Of a stretch of 64,000 nucleotides of DNA, positions 49,451 to 57,668 are shown one piece after another. Every line of letters begins with the position of its first letter. Within the stretch, counting starts at the first letter, position 1. The position numbers were made by a program, and so were the translations under genes. The DNA comes from a virus: positions 1 through 64,000 of IMG/VR virus record IMGVR_UViG_3300045116_000678; one strand, written 5' to 3'. The notes beneath the pieces are model-generated. The model did no database searches. It was not told the origin of the DNA and saw only the letters and a list, made by a program, of their open reading frames with translations.

Positions 49451-51078
49451 TGCTTGGTGAGCTTCATAAGGACCACGTCCACAGCGGTGCCGTCGAACTG
49501 GTTGGCGAGCACGGGGGACCACTCCATGGCGCCCGCAAGGAACCTCTTTCCGCGGGCCGACGCGGGCAGGACGGCCACCAGCACGCCACCAGGTGCCAGC
49601 AGCGATGCCGCGAGCTCCGTGTGCAACTTCCAGCGGCCTTCGGAGAACGGCGGGTTCATCACGATGCGGTCATAGCGCGGGCCGCAGGGCCAGTGGTGGT
49701 CGGCCCACAGCAGAAAGTCCGCCTCGATGACGTTGAAGCCCTTGGCGCGCAGGATCTGGCAATGCAGCGGCGCGATCTCCACGCAGGTGAGACGATCCTT
49801 GGGCAACAGGTCGGCGAGCCCGCCCTGCCCTGCGCTGGGCTCAAGGACGGTGTGATCCGGCGCGATCTGGGCCAGCTCGACAGCCGCCTGCGCCACGGCA
49901 GTGGGCGTGGGGTAGTACTGGTGCGCCTGCTGATCGGGAATGCACCCCGTGGCGACGATGGAGGCGATTGACTCGCCGGCGTTGTATGGAAACTGCCAGT
50001 AATGCGACACCGGGGCACCGCCGATGGCGCGAAGCACCTCTTCGGCCTGCTTGCGCGCGGCCTTCTCGCCCTCGCCATAGTGGAATTGAAGCGCCATTGG
50101 CACGTCGCGGTACCGCTCCGGCCACGCGCCAGGCAGACGCTCGCGGACCTGGCGCATGCCCGACAGCAGTTCAAGGACCGCGAACGGCAGAGGCCGGCCC
50201 ATCATCACCCAAGCCTTTGGCTTGCTCTTCGGCTTTGTGCGGAACTCCGCTGGAATAGCCAGCGGGTAAAGGTGCGCCAGGACCTGGTTGAGCCGGTAGG
50301 CCATGTCCGGGTGCACCTCGAGGTGCGCGGTGCCGACCTTGTAGACCCGGATGCGTAGCGCTCCGGCGTCCAGGTTCAGCCATTTGCCATGCTCCCGCCG
50401 CGCCCGGTCCACCACGACTGAGGTGCTGTTCCAGCGCGGGGCATCGCGGCCCATGAACTTCGCGATGACGGCCCGCAAATCGTTGATGATGCCCGCGCGG
50501 CTGTGGTCCACCGAGCCGTAGCTGCTGACCACATAGGACAGGATCATTCGGCGGTTGAATCCCTCCGGCGCATTGGTGACGTGCGTGTGAGACAGAGCGC
50601 GAAAGATCCCGTCGACCCGCTCGGCGAAGAACTGGGCTCGCATATTCAGCAAGTCGCCGATCGTGGCGCGTACGGTGGCCGCCTCGAACTCGGGCGTCTC
50701 CCGCTTCATGATCTGCTCGTTCCACTCGTCACGGCGCTTCTGCGGCATTGCGTCCAGCACGTCGGTCAAAGCGAGAGCCTTGGACCAGTAGGCCGCGTTC
50801 AAAGCCGAGATGGCCCCCTCGGGGTCGAACAGCTGCCGGGCCGACGATTCGAGCGAGATGCGGCCGCGGTCGTCGGTGCGGTTGCCTTCCAGGAAGTAGT
50901 GCAGCACGCTGTTGTGCGCCTCACCCTTCATGAACGCTGACACCTCGCTGATGCGCGCGCGGTGGTGCTGGTAGGCGCCAAGCAATGGCTCCAGCGCATC
51001 GGTGGTCGTCGGTGCGAAGAACGTACTGTCCGACACGAACTCACCGGTTTCGGCTTCGACTGTTGCAACGGCAGTCAT
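49447..51078 (-). CDS. DNA adenine methyltransferase with DUF4942-like N-terminus
   Basis: ATG 51078 overlaps the upstream stop (ATGA); the open frame beyond is rejected. The 543-residue protein has an N-terminal DUF4942-like part (TTTDALEPLLGAYQHHRARI onward) and a C-terminal class I methyltransferase: YYPTPTAVAQAAVELAQIA, the SAM-binding VLEPSAGQGGLADLLP, CVEIAPLHCQILRAKGF and catalytic IVMNPPFSEGRW. NPPF marks N6-adenine transfer. Phages use such enzymes against restriction. Confidence 0.85.
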   Translation of the reverse strand: MTAVATVEAETGEFVSDSTFFAPTTTDALEPLLGAYQHHRARISEVSAFMKGEAHNSVLHYFLEGNRTDDRGRISLESSARQLFDPEGAISALNAAYWSKALALTDVLDAMPQKRRDEWNEQIMKRETPEFEAATVRATIGDLLNMRAQFFAERVDGIFRALSHTHVTNAPEGFNRRMILSYVVSSYGSVDHSRAGIINDLRAVIAKFMGRDAPRWNSTSVVVDRARREHGKWLNLDAGALRIRVYKVGTAHLEVHPDMAYRLNQVLAHLYPLAIPAEFRTKPKSKPKAWVMMGRPLPFAVLELLSGMRQVRERLPGAWPERYRDVPMALQFHYGEGEKAARKQAEEVLRAIGGAPVSHYWQFPYNAGESIASIVATGCIPDQQAHQYYPTPTAVAQAAVELAQIAPDHTVLEPSAGQGGLADLLPKDRLTCVEIAPLHCQILRAKGFNVIEADFLLWADHHWPCGPRYDRIVMNPPFSEGRWKLHTELAASLLAPGGVLVAVLPASARGKRFLAGAMEWSPVLANQFDGTAVDVVLMKLTKQ

Positions 51079-51839
51079 GCGGCCTCCAGGAGCAGCGACG
51101 GCTGCCGCAGGCGCTCGGCCTGCATGCGTTTGCAGTCTGGGTTGAGCTCGCACGCCGCCCACTGCATGCCCAGCATCTCGGCGGCAATGCCCGTGGACAG
51201 GGAGCCGGCGAACGGGTCGATCACGACGCCGCCCGGCGGCACGCTGTACCGCAGCAGCGGCGCCAGGATGCCGAGCGGCTTCTGGGTCGGGTGGACCGCG
51301 CTGCCGTGCTCGTTCGGCACGAACAAGACGCTGGTGGCCAGCTTCGGGCCGCCGTTCTCGCTGACATAGCTGCTCGCGTCGCCGCACGCGATCGCGCGCG
51401 TGTGCGTGGGCTTGGTCTTGCGGCGCACCGTCTTGGCCACGGCGTCAAGCGTGAACTGCGGCTGGTGGTACACCTCGGCCCAGGCGCCGCGGTAGAACAT
51501 GACAGCGTGCTCGTGGACGCGGCGGAAGCGGTCGGCGTGAAAGCCTGTGCCGTTCTGCTTCTCCCACACTACATCCTGGCTGTAGCGAAAGCCGTGTGCC
51601 TCCATCTCTGCGAAGACGGTGGCGAGGTAGCGCATGGAGCCGAAGACCCAGACCGACGCCGCCGGCTTCAGGACGCGCGCAACGTGCGCCATCCAGCCAT
51701 CGCAGCGGCGATCCCACTCCAACGACGTGTCGCCGTAGGGCGGGTCGGTGACGCAGGCGTCGGCCGAGGCGTCTGGCCATGAAGCCATGAGCTCGCGGCA
51801 GTCGCCCCATTGGCAGCGGTTGAGCCATTGCTCCATCAC
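51075..51839 (-). CDS. DNA methyltransferase (DPPY, N4/N6 type)
   Basis: A 254-residue enzyme with the catalytic motif VTDPPYGDTSLEWD (D32-P-P-Y35) near the N-terminus and the SAM-binding region near the C-terminus (HPTQKPLGILAPLLRYSVPP, VVIDPFAGSLSTGIAAEMLG), the beta-class motif order. A central target-recognition part contains VWEKQNGTGFHADRFRRVHE. It overlaps the next gene by four bases. It probably protects phage DNA or sets an epigenetic mark. Confidence 0.85.
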   Translation of the reverse strand: MMEQWLNRCQWGDCRELMASWPDASADACVTDPPYGDTSLEWDRRCDGWMAHVARVLKPAASVWVFGSMRYLATVFAEMEAHGFRYSQDVVWEKQNGTGFHADRFRRVHEHAVMFYRGAWAEVYHQPQFTLDAVAKTVRRKTKPTHTRAIACGDASSYVSENGGPKLATSVLFVPNEHGSAVHPTQKPLGILAPLLRYSVPPGGVVIDPFAGSLSTGIAAEMLGMQWAACELNPDCKRMQAERLRQPSLLLEAA

Positions 51840-52198
51840 GCAGCCTCCCGACGACGGCGCACGGCCTTGGTCTCGCGGAACTCGAACAGCGCAGCGTGGT
51901 CAGGATGGGCGAGCGCGAACAGGCGTGCCAGGTACGGCGTGTGCCAGTCGTTCAGCTTCCACGGCCCGGAGGCCTCCGCCAGCGCCGAGTTGTGGCGCAG
52001 CACCTCGATGATGGTGCGCGCGCTGTAGTGCTGGAAGCCGCGGGCGACGACGCGCAGCGCCTCGCGCTCGAAGGCCACCCACACATGGCGATTGGGCGGC
52101 AGGTAGGCCAGGAACTCGGGGGTGAACATCTCGGCGTTGCGGTGCGCCAGCACCACGGCGTCGACGCGGCCGAAGTCGGAACTGTTTGCAGCGCTCAC
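51836..52198 (-). CDS. Hypothetical protein
   Basis: A 120-residue protein with FLAYLPPNRHVWVAFEREAL, FQHYSARTIIEVLRHNSALA and LNDWHTPYLARLFALAHPDH. A mixed alpha/beta fold is likely. The segment RTIIEVLRHNSALAEASGPW is similar to small phage proteins found next to methyltransferases. Coupled by overlaps to both neighbours. The function is unknown. Confidence 0.6.
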   Translation of the reverse strand: MSAANSSDFGRVDAVVLAHRNAEMFTPEFLAYLPPNRHVWVAFEREALRVVARGFQHYSARTIIEVLRHNSALAEASGPWKLNDWHTPYLARLFALAHPDHAALFEFRETKAVRRRREAA

Positions 52199-52503
52199 GC
52201 CCCCGCCCTTTCCGATTCGGGGCCCTGAAAAGGCCCTGTCAGCGAGCGGAGAGCTTCGATACGCTTCTCCTCATGCATCAACTTCTCAGCGGCCATCGCG
52301 CGCCACGTCTTGCCGTAGCAGGTGAGGTAGACGAAGTCGCGCAGCAGCGTGGACGGGTCGGTACCGCTCATGGAGCAGTGCTGCCGGAATACCTGGTCAG
52401 TCGACTCGTCGACCTTGGTCTTCAGGTCTTCGGTCAGCTTCCCGAGCGGCCCGGCGATGCCTCGGGCGAAGGCCGGTTCATCGTTCTGGTCGATGGTGGA
52501 CAT
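52195..52503 (-). CDS. Hypothetical protein
   Basis: The 102-residue protein is helical (LTEDLKTKVDESTDQVFRQH, LLRDFVYLTCYGKTWRAMAA) and resembles small early phage proteins. No motif is recognised. It overlaps the next gene by four bases and begins the tightly coupled series that runs to 42 kb. Confidence 0.55.
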   Translation of the reverse strand: MSTIDQNDEPAFARGIAGPLGKLTEDLKTKVDESTDQVFRQHCSMSGTDPSTLLRDFVYLTCYGKTWRAMAAEKLMHEEKRIEALRSLTGPFQGPESERAGA

Positions 52504-52530
52504 TTCGAGCTCGTGGTGGGTATGAAGTGG

Positions 52531-52710
52531 TCAGCAGACCGGCTGCAGCTCGGCGGCGCGCTCGCGGAAGGCGTCGACGAAGACGGCATGGCGCCAGCAG
52601 TCGGGCGCAAACGGGTTGGCGTGCTCCACGGTTTCACCGCGATCGGCGGCACTGGCCGCCAGTTCGGCGACCTGAGCGTGACTGAGGGTTGTGAGGGGCT
52701 GGACGTGCAT
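52531..52710 (-). CDS. Small early protein (59 residues)
   Basis: ATG 52710 gives a 59-residue product (LTTLSHAQVAELAASAADRG, then FAPDCWRHAVFVDAFRERAA). It is protein-like and in the expected orientation for the cro operon, while the open frame upstream is not. The function is unknown. Confidence 0.5.
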   Translation of the reverse strand: MHVQPLTTLSHAQVAELAASAADRGETVEHANPFAPDCWRHAVFVDAFRERAAELQPVC

Positions 52711-52806
52711 CAGCTGAACTTCGGTTGGCGGTGACGGTGGGGAGCCCGCGCCCTCGCGGGGTAGATTCCGGTCACCACAACACGGACCCCGCGAGGGGCG
52801 GACGAA

Positions 52807-53052
52807 ATGAATGCCAAGCCCGACCTGGCGGCGATGGAGCGGACCGTGGAATTCCTGATGGCGCAGTCGCTCGCGATGAGCGCAGTGATCCGCGTGCTCA
52901 CGGCGAACCACCCGAATCCGCCCGCACTCCAGCAGGCCGCACCGCGGGCGCTGGAATACCTGCGCACGCAGCTCCTGCAGTCACCGTTTTCGGACGCGAC
53001 GAATCAGCGTGCGGAGGAAACGCTGCAAGCCCTGCTTGGAATGCCGCGCTGA
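52807..53052 (+). CDS. Small hypothetical protein
   Basis: An 81-residue helical product from ATG 52807, with GAGGGGCGGA upstream (MERTVEFLMAQSLAMSAVIR, ALEYLRTQLLQSPFSDATNQ). It runs against the cro operon, so it may be expressed from its own promoter in the lysogen or regulate by antisense. The function is unknown. Confidence 0.5.
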   Translation: MNAKPDLAAMERTVEFLMAQSLAMSAVIRVLTANHPNPPALQQAAPRALEYLRTQLLQSPFSDATNQRAEETLQALLGMPR

Positions 53053-53180
53053 CGCCGAGCAGCGCGCGCGTAACGGCGGCGCTTCGCTCGATCCGCTGGG
53101 CAGCCTTGCCTACCGCCGTCTTGCTCGCAATGCGCGGGCGCAGCTGCCTCGCCAAGTGCCAAGACACGTGGTGGTTCATG

Positions 53181-53471
53181 TCAGGCTGCCTCCTTCGCGG
53201 CGGCAGCGAAGTCCAGCACCGGCCTGCCCTTCGGGTTGGGCCAGTTCTTGTCGGGGATGCGGCGCCAAGGTTCACTTGGGCGCAACTCCTCGCACGTCAC
53301 CGCGCCGAAGGTGGCTTGCTCGATAGCAACGCTGTATTCAGGGCTAGGCAGCCGGTCCGCATAGCCGTGTTGCCACTGCCTGACTTGCGCGTCGCTTTTG
53401 GCGCCGATTGCCTGGCGCAGGTCGGCGACTGTCCGCGCGCCGTCGCTTTTGAGGGATTCGTCGAGTCGCAT
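53181..53471 (-). CDS. cro: Cro-like (YdaS-type) regulator
   Basis: ATG 53471 (an ATG at 53492 lies within the operator) gives 96 residues. The N-terminal 60 residues form a YdaS/Cro-type helix-turn-helix (LDESLKSDGARTVADLRQAI, GAKSDAQVRQWQHGYADRLP, YSVAIEQATFGAVTCEELRP). It is divergent from the repressor gene, with three operators between them, so it is the expected Cro, first gene of the leftward early operon. Confidence 0.75.
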   Translation of the reverse strand: MRLDESLKSDGARTVADLRQAIGAKSDAQVRQWQHGYADRLPSPEYSVAIEQATFGAVTCEELRPSEPWRRIPDKNWPNPKGRPVLDFAAAAKEAA

Positions 53472-53486
53472 AATGACCCGAAGATA

Positions 53487-53536
53487 TAGCATTTGCTACA
53501 TGGAAGCAATAGCTATCGCTAGTGTAGCAACTGCTA
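53487..53536. promoter_or_regulatory. Three repressor/Cro operators between cro and repressor genes
   Basis: Three 12-base palindromic sites of form TAGC-N4-GCTA: TAGCATTTGCTA (53487-53498), TAGCTATCGCTA (53510-53521) and TAGCAACTGCTA (53525-53536). Start-to-start distances are 23 and 15 bases. A leftward promoter with TTGCTT and TATCTT, 17 bases apart, overlaps the first two. Confidence 0.85.
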
Positions 53537-53546
53537 CTGTTGCTCC

Positions 53547-54239
53547 ATGAACGACGACCTCATGGATTGGCGAAGAGAGCGCTTGCAGGCCGCGTCAGAT
53601 AAGGCTGGCGGCGATGCAGAGTTGGGGCGAATGCTTGGCCACAAATCTGGGGCCCAGATCGGCCACATGCTTTTGGGACGCCGCCCGGTGACCGAGAAGA
53701 CCATTCAAAAGGTTGAAGGCTTACGGGGTTTCGCCGGCTGGTTCGGATCGACTCAACTTGTTCAGACGGCCAAACAAGCTGCATCTGTCAACACCCCGTT
53801 CCTACCGGGTTTTGAGCCACTGAGCATTCCCCTCTTGGCCAACTCAGGCAGCATGGGGCCTGGCAGCGATCAGCTGCACGATGAGGTGGTCATCGGGCGC
53901 CTCACGGTGTCGCCGGACTGGGCACTCCGCGTCGTGAAGCCGACGAAGCTGGAGCATTTGCGCTTCATCCACGGGTATGGCGATTCGATGGAGCCCACCT
54001 TCACGGATGGTGATGTACTCCTCGTGGACCTAGGCGTGCGCGACCCAAAGATCGACGGCGTCTATGTGCTCGAAGCCAATGACCGCATCTACATCAAGCG
54101 GGTGCGAGAACGCCTGGACGGCACACTCGAAATCAGCAGCGACAACCCGACGGTGAAAACTGTCGATGTGCTCGACGGGTCGACACAGGTAACTGTCCAT
54201 GGTCGCGTGGTCTGGCGCTGGAACGGAAAGAAGATGTGA
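53547..54239 (+). CDS. cI: S24-type phage repressor (CI analogue)
   Basis: The 230-residue protein has an N-terminal helix-turn-helix (GGDAELGRMLGHKSGAQIGH, then RRPVTEKTIQKVEGL) and a C-terminal LexA/S24 domain with GYGDSMEPTFTDGDVLLVD (Ser147) and IYIKRV (Lys184). The expected Ala-Gly cleavage site is not seen; the equivalent region reads LLANSGSMGPG. So self-cleavage may use another bond or be absent. It probably binds the five TAGC-N4-GCTA operators. A terminator follows at 54318-54340. Confidence 0.85.
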   Translation: MNDDLMDWRRERLQAASDKAGGDAELGRMLGHKSGAQIGHMLLGRRPVTEKTIQKVEGLRGFAGWFGSTQLVQTAKQAASVNTPFLPGFEPLSIPLLANSGSMGPGSDQLHDEVVIGRLTVSPDWALRVVKPTKLEHLRFIHGYGDSMEPTFTDGDVLLVDLGVRDPKIDGVYVLEANDRIYIKRVRERLDGTLEISSDNPTVKTVDVLDGSTQVTVHGRVVWRWNGKKM

Positions 54240-54317
54240 TGCGAGCACTTCGCTGTACGGTCGGGGTTTGGTGATCGCAGAGCACCCGCCGGACTCCTTC
54301 CCCCTCCTAATCGTCTG

Positions 54318-54340
54318 AGCCCGCCCGCGCGGGCTTTTTT
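54318..54340 (+). terminator. Intrinsic terminator after the repressor gene
   Basis: AGCCCGC and GCGGGCT form a 7-bp stem with a 4-base loop, followed by a run of six T. This is a standard Rho-independent terminator and separates the repressor from the rightward early promoter. Confidence 0.85.
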
Positions 54341-54378
54341 GCGTCCATCACCGGCTCTGGCCGACATGGAGAAAACAA

Positions 54379-54419
54379 TAGCTTTTGCTATTGACTCCGA
54401 ATATAGCGTTTGCTACATT
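54379..54419 (+). promoter_or_regulatory. Rightward early promoter with two operators
   Basis: TTGACT (54391-54396) and TACATT (54414-54419) are 17 bases apart. Operators TAGCTTTTGCTA (54379-54390) and TAGCGTTTGCTA (54404-54415) abut the -35 box and fill the spacer, so repressor binding would block RNA polymerase. This is the equivalent of lambda pL. The 130 bases that follow up to 54553 hold no gene that I can see and may contain an antitermination site. Confidence 0.85.
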
Positions 54420-54552
54420 TGCTCCATCGAACACGCAATACCACCCAGCCCCAGCGATCCGGGGGCAAACCAAACCGATGCGGGCGGGGGTTCTAGGGGC
54501 AGTGCTCCGCAGCGTGGCGCGATTCCCTTCACAGGCGAAACGAGGAGCGCAA

Positions 54553-54759
54553 ATGCACAACACCCCTGGGCAGCACGCCCACATTCACACAACCTTCCGG
54601 CCGGCGCTGACATCGATCGCCGACCGCGCCGCAATCGTCCCCTTCCCACTCGTCGCAGCGAACGACGAACTGCCGGTCGGCCCTGCGCCCACGGCTGAAG
54701 CCCTGGAGCGCGCGCGCAACCAAGGCATCCTCCGCGAGCAACTTCGGGGCGGCGTGTGA
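54553..54759 (+). CDS. First gene of the rightward early operon, hypothetical
   Basis: ATG 54553 has GAGGAG upstream. The 68-residue protein has a His-rich start (NTPGQHAHIHTTF) and a charged helical end (PTAEALERARNQGILREQLR). It overlaps the next gene by four bases (GTGA). By position it could be a regulator such as an antiterminator, but no motif supports this. Confidence 0.6.
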   Translation: MHNTPGQHAHIHTTFRPALTSIADRAAIVPFPLVAANDELPVGPAPTAEALERARNQGILREQLRGGV

Positions 54760-55199
54760 GCAGGTCGCCAAACGAGGCGCCTCCAGTCCAGGGCGCGTTG
54801 CCCAAAGGCCTGGTCGAGTGGCTATCCAGCGGCGAGCGTGGCGTCAGCAGCAACACCATCGTCCAACACCTGACAGGCATACCTGCGTGCGGCTCCGACA
54901 ACCACGTCGGAGCGCCGCAGGATCCTGCCGACCTAGACCGCTGCCTGGCGCTGCTTGAAGCGGTGCCATTGCTTCGCGCATTCTTTGCGCACATGCGGAC
55001 CTGCTCTCCCGAGTGGGCCGCGCTTGTCCCAATCTGGGATCGGCTTGAAGCCAGCCATCTGGCGGAGGCGGGGCTTGGCTGGAAAAAGGCGCGCAGCGCT
55101 CCGAAGACCTATGCGCTCATGCGGTCGGTCTTGGATCCAATCGCCCGAGAGTCGGAACTCAGGTATTGGGCATCTCGCTCAGGGCCGGGAGCCGCCTGA
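54756..55199 (+). CDS. Hypothetical early protein
   Basis: GTG 54756, overlapping the previous stop. The 147-residue product is mostly helical (LDRCLALLEAVPLLRAFFAH, LVPIWDRLEASHLAEAGLGW, KTYALMRSVLDPIARESELR). The type is frequent in early operons of temperate phages. The function is unknown. It overlaps the next start by one base (TGATG). Confidence 0.6.
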   Translation: MSRSPNEAPPVQGALPKGLVEWLSSGERGVSSNTIVQHLTGIPACGSDNHVGAPQDPADLDRCLALLEAVPLLRAFFAHMRTCSPEWAALVPIWDRLEASHLAEAGLGWKKARSAPKTYALMRSVLDPIARESELRYWASRSGPGAA

Positions 55200-55378
55200 T
55201 GCACGCCCACAACCTGGACTTCCAACACGGCGTCGAGTGCACCGAGCGGGAGATGTCGGAGGAGGAAGCGCTGATCTTCTGCACCGCGCCTCCCAAGAAC
55301 GACGTGCCCCACGTGCGCGGCGAGAAGGTCGTGAAGCTGACCGCGCCGCCGCCCTCGGAATGGAGGGTTCTGCAGTGA
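55199..55378 (+). CDS. Small early protein (59 residues)
   Basis: The ATG 55199 overlaps the previous stop codon. The protein has NLDFQHGVECTEREMSEEEA and FCTAPPKNDVPHVRGEKVVK. Acidic in the middle and basic at the end, cytoplasmic. The function is unknown. Confidence 0.55.
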   Translation: MHAHNLDFQHGVECTEREMSEEEALIFCTAPPKNDVPHVRGEKVVKLTAPPPSEWRVLQ

Positions 55379-55476
55379 TCGCCACTCGCCTGACCGCAAC
55401 ACCTGTGTTCGTCGGCACGGTTGACGCCACGCGCGACAGCCGCCGGCCCACACCGCGCAGCCTGGAGCAGGGCTAG
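55375..55476 (+). CDS. Very small early protein (33 residues)
   Basis: GTG 55375 overlaps the previous stop (GTGA) and the frame ends at TAG 55476. The peptide (ATRLTATPVFVGTVDATRDS, then RRPTPRSLEQG) is basic. The coupled start supports it, but the length leaves it uncertain. Confidence 0.4.
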   Translation: MIATRLTATPVFVGTVDATRDSRRPTPRSLEQG

Positions 55477-55479
55477 GGC

Positions 55480-55623
55480 ATGCAGCGCAGCAGCACGGCA
55501 CGCATCGAGCCCATCGGTGCCGCCCAGCCCATGTCCATCGCCGAGAAGGCCGTGCTCGTCGCTTCGGCTCTCGGCGGCCTCTTCGTCCTCTTCCTGATCG
55601 CCCTTGAAAGGTTAGCCCAATGA
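55480..55623 (+). CDS. Small single-span membrane protein (47 residues)
   Basis: ATG 55480 to TGA 55623. One transmembrane helix (AVLVASALGGLFVLFLIALE) close to the C-terminus follows a short polar part. It overlaps the next gene by four bases (ATGA), which is itself a membrane protein. They may act together, for instance in superinfection exclusion. That is speculation. Confidence 0.55.
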   Translation: MQRSSTARIEPIGAAQPMSIAEKAVLVASALGGLFVLFLIALERLAQ

Positions 55624-55916
55624 CCGTTCGCCTCGCCTCCAGCAACTCGCGGCCCGTGCGTCGCGTCCGCGCCGGCACCGTGCCCGAAGACACCGCCTAC
55701 CACGAGCCTCCGGACCTCGGTGCCAGCGCCAGCACGCGCCGCGCCCTTGGCGGCTTCACCTTCGCCCCGGCCGCCAAAGATGAAGACACGGGGCACGGCG
55801 CCAGCCTGCTCGAGGACATCGCCATGACGGGCGGCGTGCTGGTCGTGATCGTCCTCGCGTCCATCGTCGTCTACGTCGCTCCCGACCTCATCGCATTCTT
55901 GGGAAATCTCAAGTGA
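55620..55916 (+). CDS. Small membrane protein
   Basis: The 98-residue protein has a soluble basic N-terminal part of about 65 residues and one transmembrane helix near the C-terminus (GGVLVVIVLASIVVYVAPDL). Overlaps with both neighbours (ATGA and GTGA) show membership of the early operon. The function is unknown. Confidence 0.6.
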   Translation: MTVRLASSNSRPVRRVRAGTVPEDTAYHEPPDLGASASTRRALGGFTFAPAAKDEDTGHGASLLEDIAMTGGVLVVIVLASIVVYVAPDLIAFLGNLK

Positions 55917-56731
55917 CCGCAGCGCTCGCCAAAGCCGAGCCGGCCGTCCTTGCCGCGGAAGCGCCGGTCGTATTGCCGCCGCGCAATGAGATTGCGACGG
56001 TCCTCTACGCCATCACGGCGGCGGCCAACGACCCGAATGTCGACATCGACAAGATGGAGCGCCTGCTCGGCATGCACGAGCGCATGCATGCGCGTGCCAA
56101 TGAGCAGAAGTTCAACGCGGCGATGACCAAGGCACAGGCCGCGATGGCTCCAATCTCGGCCGACGCGGTCAATCCGCAGACCCGCAGCACCTATGCCAGC
56201 TACGCGCAACTGGACCGCGCGCTGCGCCCCATCTACACAAAGAACGGCTTCGCGCTGAGCTTCGACACCGAAGACAGCCCGAAAGAGAACCACATCCGTG
56301 TGCTGTGCTATGTGTCGCACGCCGCCGGCCACGTGCGCACCTACAAGTGCGACATGCCGGCCGACGGCAAGGGCGCCAAGGGCGGCGACGTCATGACGAA
56401 GACCCACGCCCAGGGCTCCGCGATGACCTACTCCCAACGCTACCTGTTGAAGCTGATCTTCAACGTGGCGATCGGCGAGCAGGACGACGACGGCAACGGT
56501 GCCAGCCCACCGCCCGGCGCCGATGGCATTCGGGAGGTGAGCGATGCCGACCGGCTCGCCGACTCCCTGTTCCAACGTCTGCAGGCGGCGAAGACCGACG
56601 GCGAAGCCGCTGCACTCTGGGCCGAAGGTGCAAAGGCGCTGGCAGCAACAAAGCGCCGAGATCTCTACGACGAGTTCAAAGGGAATGTCGTTGCCCACCG
56701 TCGGAAGCTGAAGGCAGGAGTTCGTCCGTGA
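55913..56731 (+). CDS. erf: Erf-family single-strand annealing protein
   Basis: GTG 55913. The 272-residue protein has the ERF domain at about 25-190: FNAAMTKAQAAMAPISADAV, YASYAQLDRALRPIYTKNGF, HIRVLCYVSHAAGHVRTYKC and GSAMTYSQRYLLKLIFNVAI. The C-terminal part is helical (AAKTDGEAAALWAEGAKALA). Annealing proteins of this family pair with an exonuclease, here the YqaJ-type gene that follows with a four-base overlap. It acts in phage recombination and genome circularisation. Confidence 0.9.
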   Translation: MTAALAKAEPAVLAAEAPVVLPPRNEIATVLYAITAAANDPNVDIDKMERLLGMHERMHARANEQKFNAAMTKAQAAMAPISADAVNPQTRSTYASYAQLDRALRPIYTKNGFALSFDTEDSPKENHIRVLCYVSHAAGHVRTYKCDMPADGKGAKGGDVMTKTHAQGSAMTYSQRYLLKLIFNVAIGEQDDDGNGASPPPGADGIREVSDADRLADSLFQRLQAAKTDGEAAALWAEGAKALAATKRRDLYDEFKGNVVAHRRKLKAGVRP

Positions 56732-57660
56732 TCGTGCTGAACCACCCCCAAGGCAGCGAAGACTGGCTGCGTGCACGCTGCGGCGTGGCGACAGCTTCGC
56801 GGTTTTCCGACGCGCGCGAGCGTGTGGGCGGGCTCACCGACCAGCAGCGCATCTACGTTGAGGCATTGCAGCGCGGTGTGGACGAGCCTGACGCGCGCGC
56901 CAAGGCGGGCTACAAGTTGAAGCCGACGGCGGGGGCGATCACGCTGGCCCTCAACGGCGAACCGACCTCGGAGCCAGGTGCGGCCGCAATCAAGTACGCC
57001 TGGCTGATCGCGTTCGAGACCATCAGCCGCGAGCCGCTGGACGACACCTTCGTCACCTACGCCATGCGCCGCGGCCGGGACCTGGAGCCGCGCGCGCGGC
57101 AGGTCTACGAGACCCGCACTGGCGCCCTGGTCGAAGAAGTCAGCTTGATCCTGACCGACGACGAGCGCTTCGGCTACTCGTCGGACGGCTTCATTGACGA
57201 CGACGGAATGGTCGAAATCAAGTGCCCCCTGTCCTGCGAGAAGCTTGGGCAGGTCTGGGCCAGCCCAGAGACGGCGCACCTCGAGTACCTCGACCAGATC
57301 AACGGCGGCCTGTGGATCACCGGCCGGAAGTGGTGCGACCTGGTCGTCTATTGCCCGTGGCTTGAGCCCGTCGGCAAAGACCTTTTCGTGAAGCGCATCT
57401 ACCGCAACGAGGAGGCGATCGAGGCCCTCGAGACGGACCTGGTCGGCTTCCTCAAGCTGGTCGACAGCTACCTCGCGATCCTGCGCACGCCCGCCAAGAT
57501 GTCCGGCGCCCCGAGGGATGCCGCGCCCACTCAGCATGCGACCGCCGCCGAGCCCGCACCCTGGGAAGACAGCGGCACGCCCGCGCGCGCACTCCCACTG
57601 TTCGCCGATGCCGCGCCCGCTGCGCGGTCCGGCAATGCCGTTATCGACAACCCGTTCTGA
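56728..57660 (+). CDS. YqaJ-type (lambda Exo-like) exonuclease
   Basis: GTG 56728 overlaps the erf stop. The 310-residue protein starts HPQGSEDWLRARCGVATASR, typical of YqaJ nucleases, and has catalytic core GYSSDGFIDDDGMVEIKCPL (D...ExK) plus YLDQINGGLWITGRKWCDLV. It resects double-stranded DNA 5' to 3' and loads the Erf protein. The last 60 residues are a Pro/Ala-rich tail. Confidence 0.88.
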   Translation: MIVLNHPQGSEDWLRARCGVATASRFSDARERVGGLTDQQRIYVEALQRGVDEPDARAKAGYKLKPTAGAITLALNGEPTSEPGAAAIKYAWLIAFETISREPLDDTFVTYAMRRGRDLEPRARQVYETRTGALVEEVSLILTDDERFGYSSDGFIDDDGMVEIKCPLSCEKLGQVWASPETAHLEYLDQINGGLWITGRKWCDLVVYCPWLEPVGKDLFVKRIYRNEEAIEALETDLVGFLKLVDSYLAILRTPAKMSGAPRDAAPTQHATAAEPAPWEDSGTPARALPLFADAAPAARSGNAVIDNPF

Positions 57661-57668
57661 GAGGTCCC

